A DNA stretch of 64,000 bases from Urophycis tenuis (GCA_036785325.1 JAXIVH010000013.1:4882892-4946891), one strand, 5' to 3'; shown: positions 19,507 through 33,363, counted from the stretch's first letter. Program-made: numbers and translations. Notes: generated from the sequence alone by a model not told the origin.

Positions 19507-20936
19507 ATCTTATGACCATATTTGGAACATTTGTCCTAAAATGGAAGCTATTTTGGGAAAATCTGTCTTTCACTACCTTATACTACTATTACTCTATAAT
19601 ATGGAAGATTGACTGTAATCATTTGGCAGAATGATGGTATTTAAAAAACAAAACTATAACTTAAAAAGCAAAGGCTTCAGTTACCTTTAATCTGTACAAA
19701 TGAGCATGGGCTGTTTTTGTTTGGTTGAAAGAGCTCCCCATGTCTCATGTTTAGCTTAACGACTTGAATAAATGTTGAACTGACTTTCCTCGCTCTAAAC
19801 AACTAAACATCTCCAGAGCTAAAGCAAACGACAGAAAAACATCGCTCCTCTTCATCTGAGTTGCGATCAGATGAACGCCGACAAAGAAACAAGAAAAGAA
19901 ACACAAGAGAACTGAAGAAAAGTTGTTGTTGTGGAGGACAGCATCCATCTTAAGTGCTCGGCTCTTTGTTTACCTTGGCGTTATGAAGTTATGGTTGGCA
20001 TCTGATTGGCTGAGAGTTTCCAGACTGGGTGACGGGTCTTTTTCTAACTATCAGGTGTATCTGCCTGAGGTAATTATAGACAGGAAGTAAATATCTCCCC
20101 CTTCCACAAAGCCTCACACTGTCAAAACAATGGCGTGATGTCTGTAAGGCTGCACAGAGCCAACAGGCAACGCGCTCAGGTCTCCACATCCTCATCGACC
20201 ACAGCTCCCAGTATAACCAGCAGAAGACTGTGGTTGTGCTGGGCAGTGATAGAGTTGTATTTAAGCTGCTCTAAGAGCAGTATACATGTAATGTAGCATG
20301 TGTGTTAGTGTAGAAGGTCTCAAAGTGTGAGCCACAGAGGGAGAGTTCAGGACGCCTCTGCATACTCACACAGGTAGCAGATGATATGCTCCACGCGTTT
20401 GTAAATGTGTTGATGATTCATCCAGTTTTGGGATTACATTGGCAACCCCATTCCTGCCAGTGTACTCTTATGCAAGGCACTGTGTACAAGGTACTGTCAA
20501 CACACATACACACGCACACAGGCACAGACACGCACATTCACACACAAACAGACTAGAAGGTGTTATTTACTCCAGACTGAGGATCAGACTGGGCTCCCTG
20601 GGTGTCACCCCTTTCTCTCCCTTTCTCTCCCTTTCTCTCCCTCTCTCAGCCATTTCTTGCCCTCTCACGCTCTCTATTCAGATTTCTCTCATCCTCTCTC
20701 TGTCACTCTCCTCTCTCCCTCACTCTGCCTTTCACACATTTCTGCTCTCCCCTCACCCCCCTCTCACTCTCTTTCTGCCTCTCACTCTTCCCTGTCCCTC
20801 ATCTCTCCTTCTCCCTCCCTCCTTCTCTCCCCCCTTCTCTCCCTCCCTCTCTGTTCTCTAGTCTCTCTGTTGTGGTGAGTTCCAACATGGAGACACTTTC
20901 TCCCCCAGACAGGAAACTCTCTCTCCCCACCCCCCA

Positions 20937-21000
<64 letters not shown>

Positions 21001-21130
21001 GAGAGAGTATATATGTGTGAGCTCTCTTCAGCCTGAGAAAGAGTATTTGAGTGTGTGAGGCTGATGGCAGACCATGGGAGAGACAAGCTGGAGGCCCTGG
21101 AAAGGTGAGTCCACTGCAGACACATTACAC
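19507..21130. other. Intergenic DNA with CT-rich and (CT)n tracts
   Basis: No gene recognised. 20600-20870 is strongly pyrimidine-rich and 20940-20999 is a pure (CT)n run. Confidence 0.5.
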
Positions 21131-21139
21131 AGTATTACA

Positions 21140-21770
21140 CCTTGCTGTTGTAATACTAGTGAATACTAGATATATATCTACACTGCAGAAACCTTCGTGT
21201 TTAACACTAGTGAATACTAGATATATAGCTACACTGCAGACACCTTCCTGTTATAACACTAGTGGACACTAGATATATAGCTACACTGCAGATACATTCC
21301 CGTTATAATACAAGTGAATACTAGATATATATCTACACTGCAGACACCTTCCTGTTATAACACTAGTGGACACTAGATATATATCTACACTGCAGACACC
21401 TTCCACCTTCCTGTTGTAACACTAGTGAACACTAGATATATAGCTACACTGCAGACACCTTCCTGTTGTAACACTAGTGCATACTAGATATATAGCTACA
21501 CTGCAGACACCTTCCTGTTATAACACTAGTGAATACTAGATATGTAGCTACACTGCAGACACCTTCCTGTTGTAACACTAGTGGATGAAAGATATCTACA
21601 CTGCAGACACATTCCTGTTATAACACTAGTGAATACTAGATATACTGTAAATCTACACTGCAGACACATTCCTGTTGTAACACTAGTGAATACTAGATAT
21701 ATAGCTACACTGCTGACACTTTCCTGTTGTACCACTAGTGAATACCAGCTATATATCAAAAATGACGATA
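21140..21770. repeat. Minisatellite, about 50-bp units
   Basis: About 13 units containing CACTGCAGACACCTTCCTGT and AACACTAGTGAATACTAGAT, some shortened. Confidence 0.9.
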
Positions 21771-21799
21771 CCTCTCTGTTCTAAAACTTGTGAATACTA

Positions 21800-21932
21800 G
21801 ATGTATATGGAGTAGAGTATAGAGTAGAGATACAGATACAGAGCAAGTGAGAGCCAGAGAGACATAGAGAAAGCGACAGAGAGATAAGGAGAGAGGAGAC
21901 AGAGAGACAGACTGAGAGAGAGACAGAATGAA

Positions 21933-22014
<82 letters not shown>

Positions 22015-22323
22015 GCTTTGGTCTTGATTGCAGTTGGAAGGATCCCTGCTGTGGTTTCCTAGTTCCAAACCCTTGTGAGAGGACCAGAGTGAAGCCAAGC
22101 CTTCCAACCACAGAGTCACAGTGAACAGATTTAATAAGCTCTGTCTCTGGTTTACTTTTGTCTGCACTACATCATTAATCTGCTTCACACTGAGGACACA
22201 CTTAACTAGTTAACTACAGTACACTAGTTACACTACAGTAAACTGCCTCAATACACTTCACAGAACTTAAATAAACTACAGAAGCACATCTGTCTAGTTT
22301 GTACACAAACGCACATACACACA

Positions 22324-22394
<71 letters not shown>

Positions 22395-23780
22395 ACACAC
22401 ACACACACATATTTGATTGAAAGCATGTTTGGTCATTATACTGTCGCGGTGCTATAGACTGCATTCGGCTGATTAAGAGAAGGAATGCCATGTCAGCCAC
22501 ATGCATTAGGACTTATCTTAATGACTGCCAGACTAAGCCATGGCTACAGAACATAAATCATCCAACATGGCTCCAACACAATCTGTGGTCTGCAGCTCTG
22601 TTTCTGCTGATGGAAATCATGTGTGTTCATAACATAGGAAATAAATGGTCTTCCATTACATGCTGCAGGACTCCTCCTCATACAATGGAGATACACTGAT
22701 CCCAATAGCTCTTCATCACAGCCTCAAAGGGCTCCTCAGGGCCCACATGACACAAGGGGGCTTCAAAGCCCCCCAGACCCAGAGGGAGGAGACCTTGAGA
22801 AGGACCACAGAAGAGGGTCCTCCTCCATGGGACATTAGCAGGGTGATGGGTACTGCATGGGGAGACGCATTGTAGCAGAGACAAGCCACAGTGTGGTTTA
22901 TACAGAACAGAAAAATGAGTGGGCCTTTCACCCCAGAGGTGAAGTCGTGGTGAACTACAGCCACACGGCTGTGTGTCTCAGGGAGCACAGAGCAGAACGT
23001 GATGTCTAAACACAGCAGTGTAGCTATAGAAACACCATTAGAAACATCATAAACGCATGCAGGGTTCAGCTTCACTGAACAGTCTTACGAGTTAGTCTGC
23101 AGAACACATTAGCTGCCAGTGTAAATATGCTGAATGGCTTGCATGGCGTCCAGGTCTCTGGAGTGAAACATTATTCATGGGGATGTGGGCAACTTGGTGC
23201 AGTTGGCCCTGGAGGTAGCCCACACATCAGGAAGATGTTCAGATCACAGCAAGGAACTTTTGAACCAGAGAACTGAAGACTAAATCATGATAAACATTCT
23301 TAGTTCTTGTGTGCTTTAGGCTGCAAATAACAACTAGTATTAAATATGTGAATTGCCAAAAAATGAAATCCATTGTTTGTCCACCCAGAGAGACTGGGTC
23401 CCTCTGTTCTCCAGCATCGTGACGTCGTCATATAAGCAGCCACTACTTCCCATAGAACCAGAGCGAGTACTGGAATGATTCTCTGGTTTGGGAGCAGACC
23501 ACAACATTCCTTGGAGTGAGTTTGAGTTTTTAACAATGACTGTGGACTGGGAGTGTCCCAGTAACCCTCCTCTCACCCTAGAGGAGGGTCTTTCATCTGG
23601 GTGGACAGCGATGAACAGCGGAGGCGTGTGATCTCCTCAGCGACCCCACAGAGCCAGACCACTGTCTAGGAGAGGTCGAAGGTCAACAAATTAAAGAGAC
23701 TCACTTGAGATAGTCGGGATTCCGCTGTGTTGATCGGTACGATCAATCCCCCTTCTCCATCCACAGTAACACTTCTCTCC
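21800..23780. other. hyal4 upstream region
   Basis: Contains (AG)n at 21936-22010 and (AC)n at 22316-22410, then about 1.3 kb of unique sequence with no recognised gene. Non-coding 5' exons of hyal4 could lie here but cannot be placed. Confidence 0.4.
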
Positions 23781-23883
23781 CGCATCTCCCTCTCCTCTCC
23801 TCTCCTCTCCTCTCCTCTCCTCTCCTCTCCTCTCCTCTGCTCTGTCTCCAGGATGACGGCCAGATCCTGACCCTGGTCTCCTG

Positions 23884-25385
23884 ATGGCTGTAGCGGGGGC
23901 TGGCGGGGCCCCTGTGGCCCCTGTGGTGTGGGCCTTGGGGTGCTCCTGGCTCCTCCTCCTCCTCCTCCTCCACGCTTCCGCCGCCCAGAAGCCTGCAAAG
24001 CTGCCGCTGCTCGGCCGTAAGCCCTTCATCTCTGCCTGGAACGCCCCGCTGGACGTGTGCGCCGCCAAGTACAATGTCAGCCCCGACGTGGAGCACCTGT
24101 TCCACATCCACGGCAGCCCGCGGCGCACGCACACCGGCCAGAGTGTCACCATCTTCTACGCCAATCGCCTGGGCCACTACCCCTACTACACGGAGCAGGG
24201 CGCGCCGGTGCAGGGAGGCCTGCCGCAGAACTGCAGCCTGGACCTGCACCTCTTGCAGGCCCGGCGGGACATCCTGCACTTCCTCCCCGCCGAGGACTTC
24301 CGCGGCCTGGCCGTCATCGACTGGGAGTACTGGCGGCCCCAGTGGAGCCGCAACTGGCACCGCAAGGACGTGTACCGCCGGCGGTCCCGGGAGCTCGTCG
24401 CCGAGGAGTACGCCAACGCCACGGCGCCGCAGGTGGAGGAGCTGGCGCGGACGCGCTTCGAGCGGAGAGCGCGGGCGTTCATGCAGAGGACGGTGCAGCT
24501 GGGGCTGAGCCTGCGGCCCCAGGCCCTCTGGGGCTTCTACCTCTACCCCGACTGCCACAACTACAACGTCCAGGGGGAGGACTACGCCGGCCGCTGCCCG
24601 CTGCCGGAGCGGCAGCGCAACGACGAGCTGCAGTGGCTGTGGAACAGCAGCGCGGCGCTGTTCCCCTCCGTGGCCCTCAGGAAGAGCCAGAGCAACAGCA
24701 TGAGGAACGTCCAGTTCTCTGGCCACCGGGTCCGCGAGGCGCTGCGCGTGGCCGCCCTCACCTCCCGGCCGTACGAGCTGCCCACCTACGTGTACCTGCG
24801 GCTGGGTTACCGGGACGACGCCCTGGCCTTCCTCACCAACGTGAGTGAACCCATGAGCATGGAGTCCCAACAAACATTTGTTATATACAGAGGTACAGAG
24901 GGCTGTATATATACACACACACATATCAATCCCAGTAACAGACTTTCAGAAGGTGTAAGGATCTGTGTATTTGTGGGTACACAATGTTGTTCTTGTATCC
25001 AGCTACACAGCTTAACCCTGAACCCTGTTAAATTTCCTTTCATTACCATCTACAGGATGGCCACAGTAAAACCCTTCAAAATCAACACCAAACATACTTA
25101 GAAATGTATGTTGTTTTTGTGTGATTGGACTTGATTTTAACATTACAAAGTCTTAATTTCTGTCACTCGAAGCAAAGGTACCATGGCGTGAGCGTTTCAC
25201 CATTGGTTTCACCAGATACATCTCGTGTGGCCCACGACTCCCCCTTGTGGACACACAGTGCAGCAGCTTGATCCGTGTGGTTTCCTCCGCAGAGAGACCT
25301 GATCCACACCGTGGGAGAGAGCGCTGCCCTCGGGGCCGCCGGCTTCGTCATCTGGGGCGACCTGAACCTCACCTCCTCCAGAGTA

Positions 25386-25437
<52 letters not shown>

Positions 25438-25467
25438 CACACACACGCACGCACGCACACACGCACG

Positions 25468-25540
<73 letters not shown>

Positions 25541-26585
25541 CAATGCTGCTCTCTGATTGGCTGAAGTACTGCCATCACTGTACACCAGCTTCACTCCAGA
25601 AATACAGGGTTGAGGTTAAGTAAGTTGATGTATTAGGGTTGTTAGGGTTTAGTTAGGGTTGTGTTAAGGTTGGTATGGTTGGGTTGGGGTTGGGTTAGGG
25701 TTGAGTTAGAGTCGAGTTAGGGTTGAGTTAGGGTTGTGTTAGAGTCAAGTTAGGGTGAGTTAGGGTTGTATTAGAGCAGTGTTAGGGTTGAGTTAGGGTT
25801 GTGTAAGGGTTGAATAAGGGTTGTGTTATGGTAGAGTTAGGGTTGTGTTTGGGTTGAGATGGGGTTGTTTTGGTTGTGTTAGGGTAGTGTTAAGGTTGAG
25901 TTAGGGTCGAGTTAGGGTTGTGTTAGGGTTGACTTAGCGTTCCATTAGAGTTAATGAGGTTTGCCTTAGGGATGAGTTAGGGTTGTGTTCGGGTTGAGTA
26001 AGGAATGAGTTTGGGTTGTGTTAGAATTGAGTTAGGGTTGTGAGTTGTGCTGAGCTGGGTTCTCTGTATCCACAGTTCAACTGCTCCAAGGTCACAAGCT
26101 TTGTGAGCCAGCGTCTGGGCCGCTACATCACCAACGTCACGCACGCCGCCGAGGTCTGCAGCGACTTCCTGTGTCAGAGCAACGGCCGCTGCATGCGCCG
26201 CGACCCCCTGGCGCGCCACTACCTCCACCTGAGCCCCCACAGCTACGACATCCGCCCCGCGGCCGGCGGGGGCTTCGTCGCCGCGGGCTCGCCGTCGTCA
26301 CGTGACCTGACACTGCTCACCAAGCGCTTCCGCTGCCACTGCTACCAGGGCTACGCCGGGGCCAGCTGTGACAGCCTCAGCACACTGGAGGAGGAGGAGC
26401 AGGAGGAGCCCGGGCCGGAGGAGCGGGGTGGGGAGCAGGAGGGCGCGGAGGAGGAGGAGAGGTGGAGGTTAGACCGGGAGGCGGAGCAGTGCGAGGAGGA
26501 GAGCCAGGCCCCGCCCACGGGCAGCCATCTTGAATTGACTCTATGCCTCCTGCTGCACCTGGTGGTGGTGTGGCTGACGCTGTGA
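23884..26585 (+). CDS. hyal4: Hyaluronidase-4 (chondroitin hydrolase type)
   Basis: Exons 23884-24840, 25293-25382 and 26076-26585 join in frame to 518 aa. The middle 90-base exon is typical of the family. Signal peptide at about 1-34 (Leu-run core), glycoside hydrolase family 56 domain, then a Cys-rich EGF-like module (CSDFLCQSNGRC...CHCYQGYAGASC) and a hydrophobic end suggesting GPI anchoring. The catalytic pair is visible in VIDWEYWRPQW: D146 and proton donor E148. GYYLYPDC-like GFYLYPDCHNYNV and the YRLGYRD-like LRLGYRDDALAFL favour HYAL4 over other members. Role: cleaves chondroitin sulfate/hyaluronan at the cell surface. The 5' acceptor is preceded by a (TCTCC)n tract, and a six-codon uORF lies at 23853-23870. 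Odd: a very acidic linker of about 40 residues before the anchor. The next gene is its paralogue. Confidence 0.93.
25387..25538. repeat. (AC)n microsatellite at hyal4 exon 2 donor
   Basis: Starts four bases after the GTAC donor. Interrupted by GCAC steps. Confidence 0.95.
25620..26045. repeat. Degenerate TTAGGG-containing repeat in hyal4 intron 2
   Basis: Imperfect 11- to 22-base units such as GAGTTAGGGTTGTG. They contain TTAGGG, but the period is not six, so this is a minisatellite rather than true interstitial telomere. Confidence 0.8.
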
Positions 26586-28340
26586 GTCGCTGTGAGACCA
26601 CAGGGTTGCACTCTCCGCGGGGTTCCACTCTCCGCGGGGGCCGAAGCGCAGCAGGGCCTGCGTGACCCGGGCCTCCGCCGAGGACGGCTGCCCAGACCCA
26701 GAGACTGAGACCCCCACCAGAGCCTGGGATCACCACGACAACATGGACCCATAGAGGTACCTTCGGTACCGGGTGGTCTACAGCACGTGTTTTATATATT
26801 GCTGCTTTTACAACAAATCCGATCATCTCATACGTTAGCAAAATAATTCAACGCAGTTTGGATTTCAAATGTTACTGGCCTTATCATGATGTGAGCAGAA
26901 ATCCTTCAATGCCACCAAATGATGTTTGTTTACTGACTGATAAGTGAATTGTATTTAGTTCATTATGTGTAGCACCAATGTTTTTTACATTTCATGTCTT
27001 TATCCCAGTGTCGTCCTCCTGCCAATGGGTCTCTCCTCGTACTGGAAGTGTTGCTGATTTTTACAGCGTGAATACTCATTCACCCCAAAATACCAGCATC
27101 AGCACCCAAACAAGTCCCTACCTCCCAAAGAGCGAGAGTACAGGAGGGATTCTGTGGTTTTGGAGCATTCCAAAACATTCCACTGAGTGTGTTAGAGTCC
27201 AGCGATGGTGATGCTGTACTGATATAGCACGTAGCACGTTACTACCTCACCAAGAGGGAGGATATCTTATCCCTGATGTCCATTGAGCACAATAATGCAA
27301 CAACTGAACGACTAAAGACACTATATTTTCAACGTACAGATTTAAATTAGGATTGTAATTATTTCAGGTTAACTGCATTAACAGATACGTTTGGACAAAC
27401 AAATTGGCACTCATGGGGAAGTACTTCATAATCTCTTTACAGATGGTAGGCAAAGGCAGAAGGTACTGGAGATAACACTGATTCTGCTTGTGGAAACTTA
27501 TCTATTATTACAATCATTTCAAGTTGCCAGCCTCTGTGTGAGCCAATTTAGATTTACAACCTCCCCAGGCTAATTTCTGGCCTCTTAGGGCATCTCTTCC
27601 CTGATTGGTTCAAATGCAATGCTCAATGGTGGGGAAATGTAGAGAGAAACGTAGGGAGAGCGGGAGCAGAGAGAGGGGACGTATCTTGTTCAAACTCAAG
27701 CCCTCTTCCGCTCATACCTGCTCTCTTTACTGCTCTGGAATCTTACCTGCAGCAACCTGACATGAACTTCCTATTATGAACGACCAGTTATTACCAACGT
27801 AATACAGTTTAGAGTTGGGAGGGCAGCTTTACAACAACCAGCCAAGAGTCCAGCCCTTCCATCAGAAACAGAAGCAATGTGGAGACAAGCCAACAGGTGG
27901 AAACATGAATGTCGATGCACTACAAATAAAGTTTTATATTTTAAGTAACTGTTTTGATTCTGCTTTGAAGATTTCATATTAAACCGTTTTTAAAGTCTCT
28001 TCACCAGATAAAACATGCATCATAAAGCACATCATGTCATAAACAATCAGAAATAATCATATATCAGTCAAGCTAAGCATAAAAACAGCTGTGAAATAAA
28101 ATCTCTTAAAGATGTGGTTTCTTTCCATAAGGTCTGACCTGCGGTACTGAGGTCAATCCAGATAAATTAAGATAAATGATCATTCAAGGCAAAAATACAA
28201 TAAATTATGAGTAAATAAATACATTCCTTTATTTTTTTGCATACAAAACATAAATATCTATGAGTAATTACAGGAATGGCAAAGTACAATGAAATGTAAA
28301 TCATATAATAAATTATTAGTCAATAGCAAGCTATAAACAA
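26586..28340. other. hyal4 3' flank
   Basis: No second gene recognised. Mostly AT-rich unique DNA with a small GC-rich duplicated patch (CACTCTCCGCGGGG) at 26610-26640. Confidence 0.4.
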
Positions 28341-28359
28341 GAAGCTTTGTTGTGAATGC

Positions 28360-29424
28360 CAGTAATACTGAATACAGCCTGTAATACTGAATACAGCCTG
28401 TAACACTGAATACAGCCTGTAACACTGAATATAGCCTGTAATACTGAATACAGCCTGTAACATTGTATACAGCCTGTAACACTGAATACAGCCTGTAATA
28501 CTGAATACAGCCTGTAATACTGAATACAGCCTGTAATACTGTATACAGCCTGTAATACTGTATACAGCCTGTAACACTGAATACAGCCTGTAACACTGAA
28601 TATAGCCTGTAATACTGAATACAGCCTGTAACATTGTATAAAGCCTGTAACACTGAATACAACCTGTAACACTGAATACAGCCTGTAATACTGTATACAG
28701 CCTGTAACACTGAATACAGCCTGTAACACTGAATACAGCCTGTAATACTGAATACAGCCTGTGACACTGAATACAGCCTGTAATACTGAATACAGCCTGT
28801 AACACTGAATATAGCCTGTAATACTGAATACAGCCTGTAACATTGTATAAAGCCTGTAACACTGAATACAGCCTGTAACACTGAATATAGCCTGTAATAC
28901 TGAATACAACCTGTAACACTGAATACAGCCTGTAATACTGTGTACAGCCTGTAATACTGAATACAGCCTGTAATACTGTGTACAGCCTGTAATACTGAAT
29001 ACAGCCTGTAATACTGAATACAGCCTGTAATACTGTATACAGCCTGTAATACTGTATACAGCCTGTAACACTGAATACAGCCTGTAACACTGAATACAGC
29101 CTGTAATACTGTATACAGCCTGTAACACTGAATACAGCCTGTAACACTGAATATAGCCTGTAATACTGAATACAACCTGTAACACTGAATACAGCCTGTA
29201 ATACTGAATACAGCCTGTGACACTGAATACAGCCTGTAACACTGAATACAGCCTGTAACACTGAATACAGCCTGTAATACTGTATACAGCCTGTAACACT
29301 GAATACAGCCTGTAATACTGTATACACCCTGTAACACTGAATAAAGCCTGTGACACTGAATACAGCCTGTAATACTGAATAAAGCCTGTAACACTGAATA
29401 CAGCCTGTAACACTGAATACAGCC
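28360..29424. repeat. Minisatellite, 19-bp units, about 55 copies
   Basis: Units vary around AATACAGCCTGTAAYACTG. Because 19 is not a multiple of three, all three minus frames cycle through the same open 57-base pattern. This gives spurious 330- to 436-residue frames (YRLYSVLQAVFSVTGCIQ). Confidence 0.97.
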
Positions 29425-31470
29425 CACTAGTCTGAAAGGGGCTGAACTGGCCCAGTAGACCAGTAGCAGGACATTAGACCATCCAGATGTTGACGTGTCA
29501 CATGAACATCTGGCCTCGGCCAGGCGGATGTTCACTTCAACTGGTGGGCGCGGGCTTCGGGAGTTCAAAAGACTTCAGCCAATCAGAGTGGCCTCGGGCT
29601 CTCTTCACGCTCGGTGAATGGTTGCCGTGAAGCAAGAACACTTCAATTCACTTCAATTCACTTCAATTCAACAATTCTGAGAGAGACTCCTCTTCATCGT
29701 GTGACGTCTTCACATCAGTGACCTCAGCCGCCCATCAGGCCTCCAGTTCAGCAGCACGTCAACCAGCTTACTGGAACAAAGACTCACCAAATCTCAGCTA
29801 ACTACAAAAAAGCAGCAGAAACGCCCAAGTCGCCTGACCTGCTTGTTATCGTTACACTGCGTGTCGCTTTTTTCCCATAGTTTTCCACTCAATGTGCCTG
29901 AGCTGCGCTCGGGGACCGGGAACACACTGCAGTGTTGGTTCAGCCAATCAGAGAGCGCCCTCCGCTGCCATCACGTGCACTCCACTGAATGATGTCAATA
30001 TGACACACATGACATTCATGACATCAATAATAGTGTTGTGAAATATATTGAAAGAAATACTATATACACTTATTCCAAAAGTACATCCACATACTACAGA
30101 TTTTAATTTGAACAGGATATCTTTATACATATAATATAATATAATCAAATTCACAATTCATAGTAGGTGATACAAACAGTAAATATGCATTATCCATAAA
30201 ATACCCTTTGTGGATTAATTAATCAAAACACTCAGATACACACAACATTAAGCACTAATACATTCAGTACATATATTGATATAAAACATAAAAAACTGAT
30301 GTTCTCAGCGTGAAATGGATGGTCAGCTGATGGGACATACACACGTGTAAAGGTTAGACACAGACTGAAACCCATTTTGTTATGAAACTGTAAAAATGTA
30401 AAAGAAAATGTAATAAGAAATCTGAATCATCAAACTATCTCCCCCTGTTTCCCTGCCTCCCTGTCTCTTGCTATCCTGTTGGCACTTCGATGACAGGAAA
30501 CCCCAGGAACATTACCTTGTGAGTCAGGAGACATATTGCTAAGGAAACCACCTTTTCAACAGGATATTGGATGACAAAACACAAAACAGGACATGCCTGG
30601 CATGTTTGGGCAAAATGCACCAAATGTAAGCACTTGGACATTCTGGATAAGGCCCTTTTAGACCTGGTCCCAACACCTTGAAGACCTGGTCCCAACACCT
30701 TGAAGACTTGTTCCCAACACCTTGAAGACCGAGGCTCAACACCTTGAAGACCTGGGCTCAACCACTTGTTTCAACACAGGTAGATAAAAACCATATCATA
30801 CCATTTCAACATACCAATAACATGGCTTGTGAAAGAGAAAAAGGAAGACCCCGGGGCACATACTGAGTCAGGGACCGATCTTTCAGACAAGTTTCCACAG
30901 GCGCTATTTAGGTGCTTATGGTTGGAGACTCTCCCAGAGAGGCTTTGGTTTTAAGACCTCCAACTTTACGAGACAAGGGTTAATATGAAGCTGATCTTAC
31001 ACCCGTCTACACGTTTGAACCACTGAAACCTTGGGACTACTAATTCTGAGTTGCTGTCACGTAAGTCACTGTCATATTCCTTCTTAAGATGTCTCCAGAC
31101 ACCAACAACTTCCTTGTGTTTTTATGTGGAACGTAGTAAAAAGTTTACGCTCTGCTCTGAGGGATGAGGAACCTTTAATAGGGTCAGAGTGCTCAATGTC
31201 ATGCTCTTAATCGCCGTGCAAGTGTGCTTCAAATTTATTAGTTTAGTATTTTAGAGCACAGACCAGAAACACATATCAATCTGTCATTTTTTGTATTTTT
31301 TTGTGTGAAACTTTTTATTTATTTTGCCTTTTTCAACTGCACAACAATGCAACGGCAACATGGGGAGGTAAAAATAAAATGAGGAATAAAATAAAAAATA
31401 ATGAGTGAAGGTGGGGCACTCATTTTTAGTATTTTAGTATTTCATTTTATTATTTACTGTTCATAACTGT
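29425..31470. other. Intergenic DNA between the hyaluronidases
   Basis: No gene recognised. Contains a threefold CACTTCAATT repeat at 29640 and about five 22-bp units (CCTTGAAGACCTGG) at 30655-30765. Confidence 0.45.
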
Positions 31471-31479
31471 TCCAAACTT

Positions 31480-31557
31480 TCCCTGGTGGTCTAGTGGTTA
31501 GGATTCGGCGCTCTCACTGCCGCGGCCCGGGTCGAGGCCCGATTCCCGGTCAGGGAA
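31480..31557 (+). pseudogene. tRNA-Glu(CTC)-like sequence with T-arm insertion
   Basis: Acceptor arms TCCCTGG/TCAGGGA, the D arm GGTCTAGTGGTTAGGA and anticodon loop CTCTCAC match tRNA-Glu. The T region reads CCCGGG-TCGAGGCCCGATT-CCCGG, six bases longer than a normal seven-base T loop (78 nt instead of 72). It is followed by GGGATCAATAAAGTAT, a retroposon-like 3' tail, so a tRNA-derived retroelement head is plausible. Confidence 0.7.
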
Positions 31558-31758
31558 CTTGTCTTTCTGTGCTTTCCCAGCCTGGGATCAATAAAGTATA
31601 GATATCTAGCTATCTAATACCAAGGCCTGTGTTATTTATTCCTTGTTATTATATTAAAATATATAATAATATATGCATTATAAAATATACATTTCAACTC
31701 AAACATTTCATTTTTACAAATGATTGTTAATCTTTCTAAAAACAGGCGCCACCTTGAC

Positions 31759-32721
31759 ATGGAGTTTGACAGGAAGCAGCACTTCGTCCACTTCCTCTTG
31801 GTGGGCATGTGGCTGCTGGCCGTGGGCCGGTCCGACCCCCACACCGTGCCCCCTCTCCACCCCGGTCACCACTTCATGTTCCTGTGGAACGCCCCCACCG
31901 AGCTCTGCCAGTCCCGCTTCGCCGTGCCGCTGGACCTGTCCTACTTCCAGGTGGTGAGCAGCACCCTGCGCACCGTCACCAACCAGACCGTGTCCATCTT
32001 CTACACCGACCGCTTCGGCCTGTTCCCCTACGTGGACGAGGACACCGGGGAGATGTACGACGAGGGCCTGCCCCAGCTGGTGGACCTGGACGAGCACCAC
32101 GAGGAGGCCGAGGACGACATCCGCTACTACATGCCCGACCGGCGGCCCGGCCTGGCCGTGCTGGACTTCGAGGAGTGGCGGCCCCAGTGGGTGCGCAACT
32201 GGGGCAGTAAGGACATCTACCGGCAGATCTCCATAGACACCACCAGGAAGAAGAACCCCGGCCTCAGCGATGAGGAGGTGGAGGCGCGGGCCGAGGCGTC
32301 CTTCGAGCGCGCTGCCAAGAAGTACTTCCTGCGGTCGCTGCGGATCGGGAAGCGCCTGAGGGGCAGCCGGCTGTGGGGGTACTACCTGTACCCCGACTGC
32401 TACAACTACGACTACAACCAGGACATGGCGGACTACAACGGGGAGTGTCCTTCGCTGGAGCAGAAGAGGAACGACCGCCTGCTGTGGCTGTGGAAGGAGA
32501 GCACCGCCCTCTTCCCCTCCATCTACCTGGAGCTGGTGCTGCGCGGGACCCCGCAGGCCCGCCCCTTCGTCCGCCACCGCATCCAGGAGGCGGTCCGGGT
32601 GTCGCGCCTGGCCGACCCCAGCTTCTCCACCCCCATCTACGCCTACATCCGCCCCGTCTTCAAGGACAGCGTGGATATCTACATGTCAGAGGTGAGCGTG
32701 TGTGTTTCTGTATGATGCTGA

Positions 32722-32775
<54 letters not shown>

Positions 32776-32791
32776 TTCTGTATGATGCTGA

Positions 32792-32835
<44 letters not shown>

Positions 32836-32925
32836 TTCTGTATGATGTTGAGTGTGTGTGTGGTTCTGTATGATGCTGAGTGTCTGTGTGTGTGTGTGTG
32901 TGTGTGTGGTTCTGTATGATGCTGA

Positions 32926-32983
<58 letters not shown>

Positions 32984-33027
32984 TTCTGTATGATGTTGAG
33001 TGTGTGTGTGGTTCTGTATGATGCTGA

Positions 33028-33111
<84 letters not shown>

Positions 33112-33325
33112 TTCTGTATGATGCTGAGTGTCTGTGTGTGTGTGTGTGTGTGTGTGGTTCTGTATGATGTTGAGTGTGTGTGTGGTTCTGTATGATGCTG
33201 AGTGTCTGTGTGTGTGTGTGTGTGTGTGGTTGCAGGACGACCTGGTCAACACCATCGGAGAGGCGGCCGCCCTGGGAGCTGCAGGCGTTGTCTCCTGGGG
33301 AGACATGGACGTCTGTGACGATGAG

Positions 33326-33363
<38 letters not shown>

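Noticed and set aside
23743..24924. 393-codon minus frame opposite hyal4 exon 1
   Set aside because: It is the antisense shadow of a GC-rich exon. The plus frame has the signal peptide, catalytic motif and correct splice sites.
25620..26045. Interstitial telomere (TTAGGG) in hyal4 intron 2
   Set aside because: TTAGGG occurs, but in irregular 11- to 22-base units with many other words; also at 48195-48355 and 48930-49170. It is an ordinary degenerate minisatellite.
28258..29568. Long minus-strand open frames (436, 360 and 335 codons) with YRLYSVLQAVF repeats
   Set aside because: They are three overlapping frames of one 19-bp satellite. The same peptide pattern in all frames shows the openness is a by-product, not selection.
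31714..32577. 287-codon minus frame opposite the spam1-like exon 1
   Set aside because: Same antisense effect of GC-rich coding sequence.
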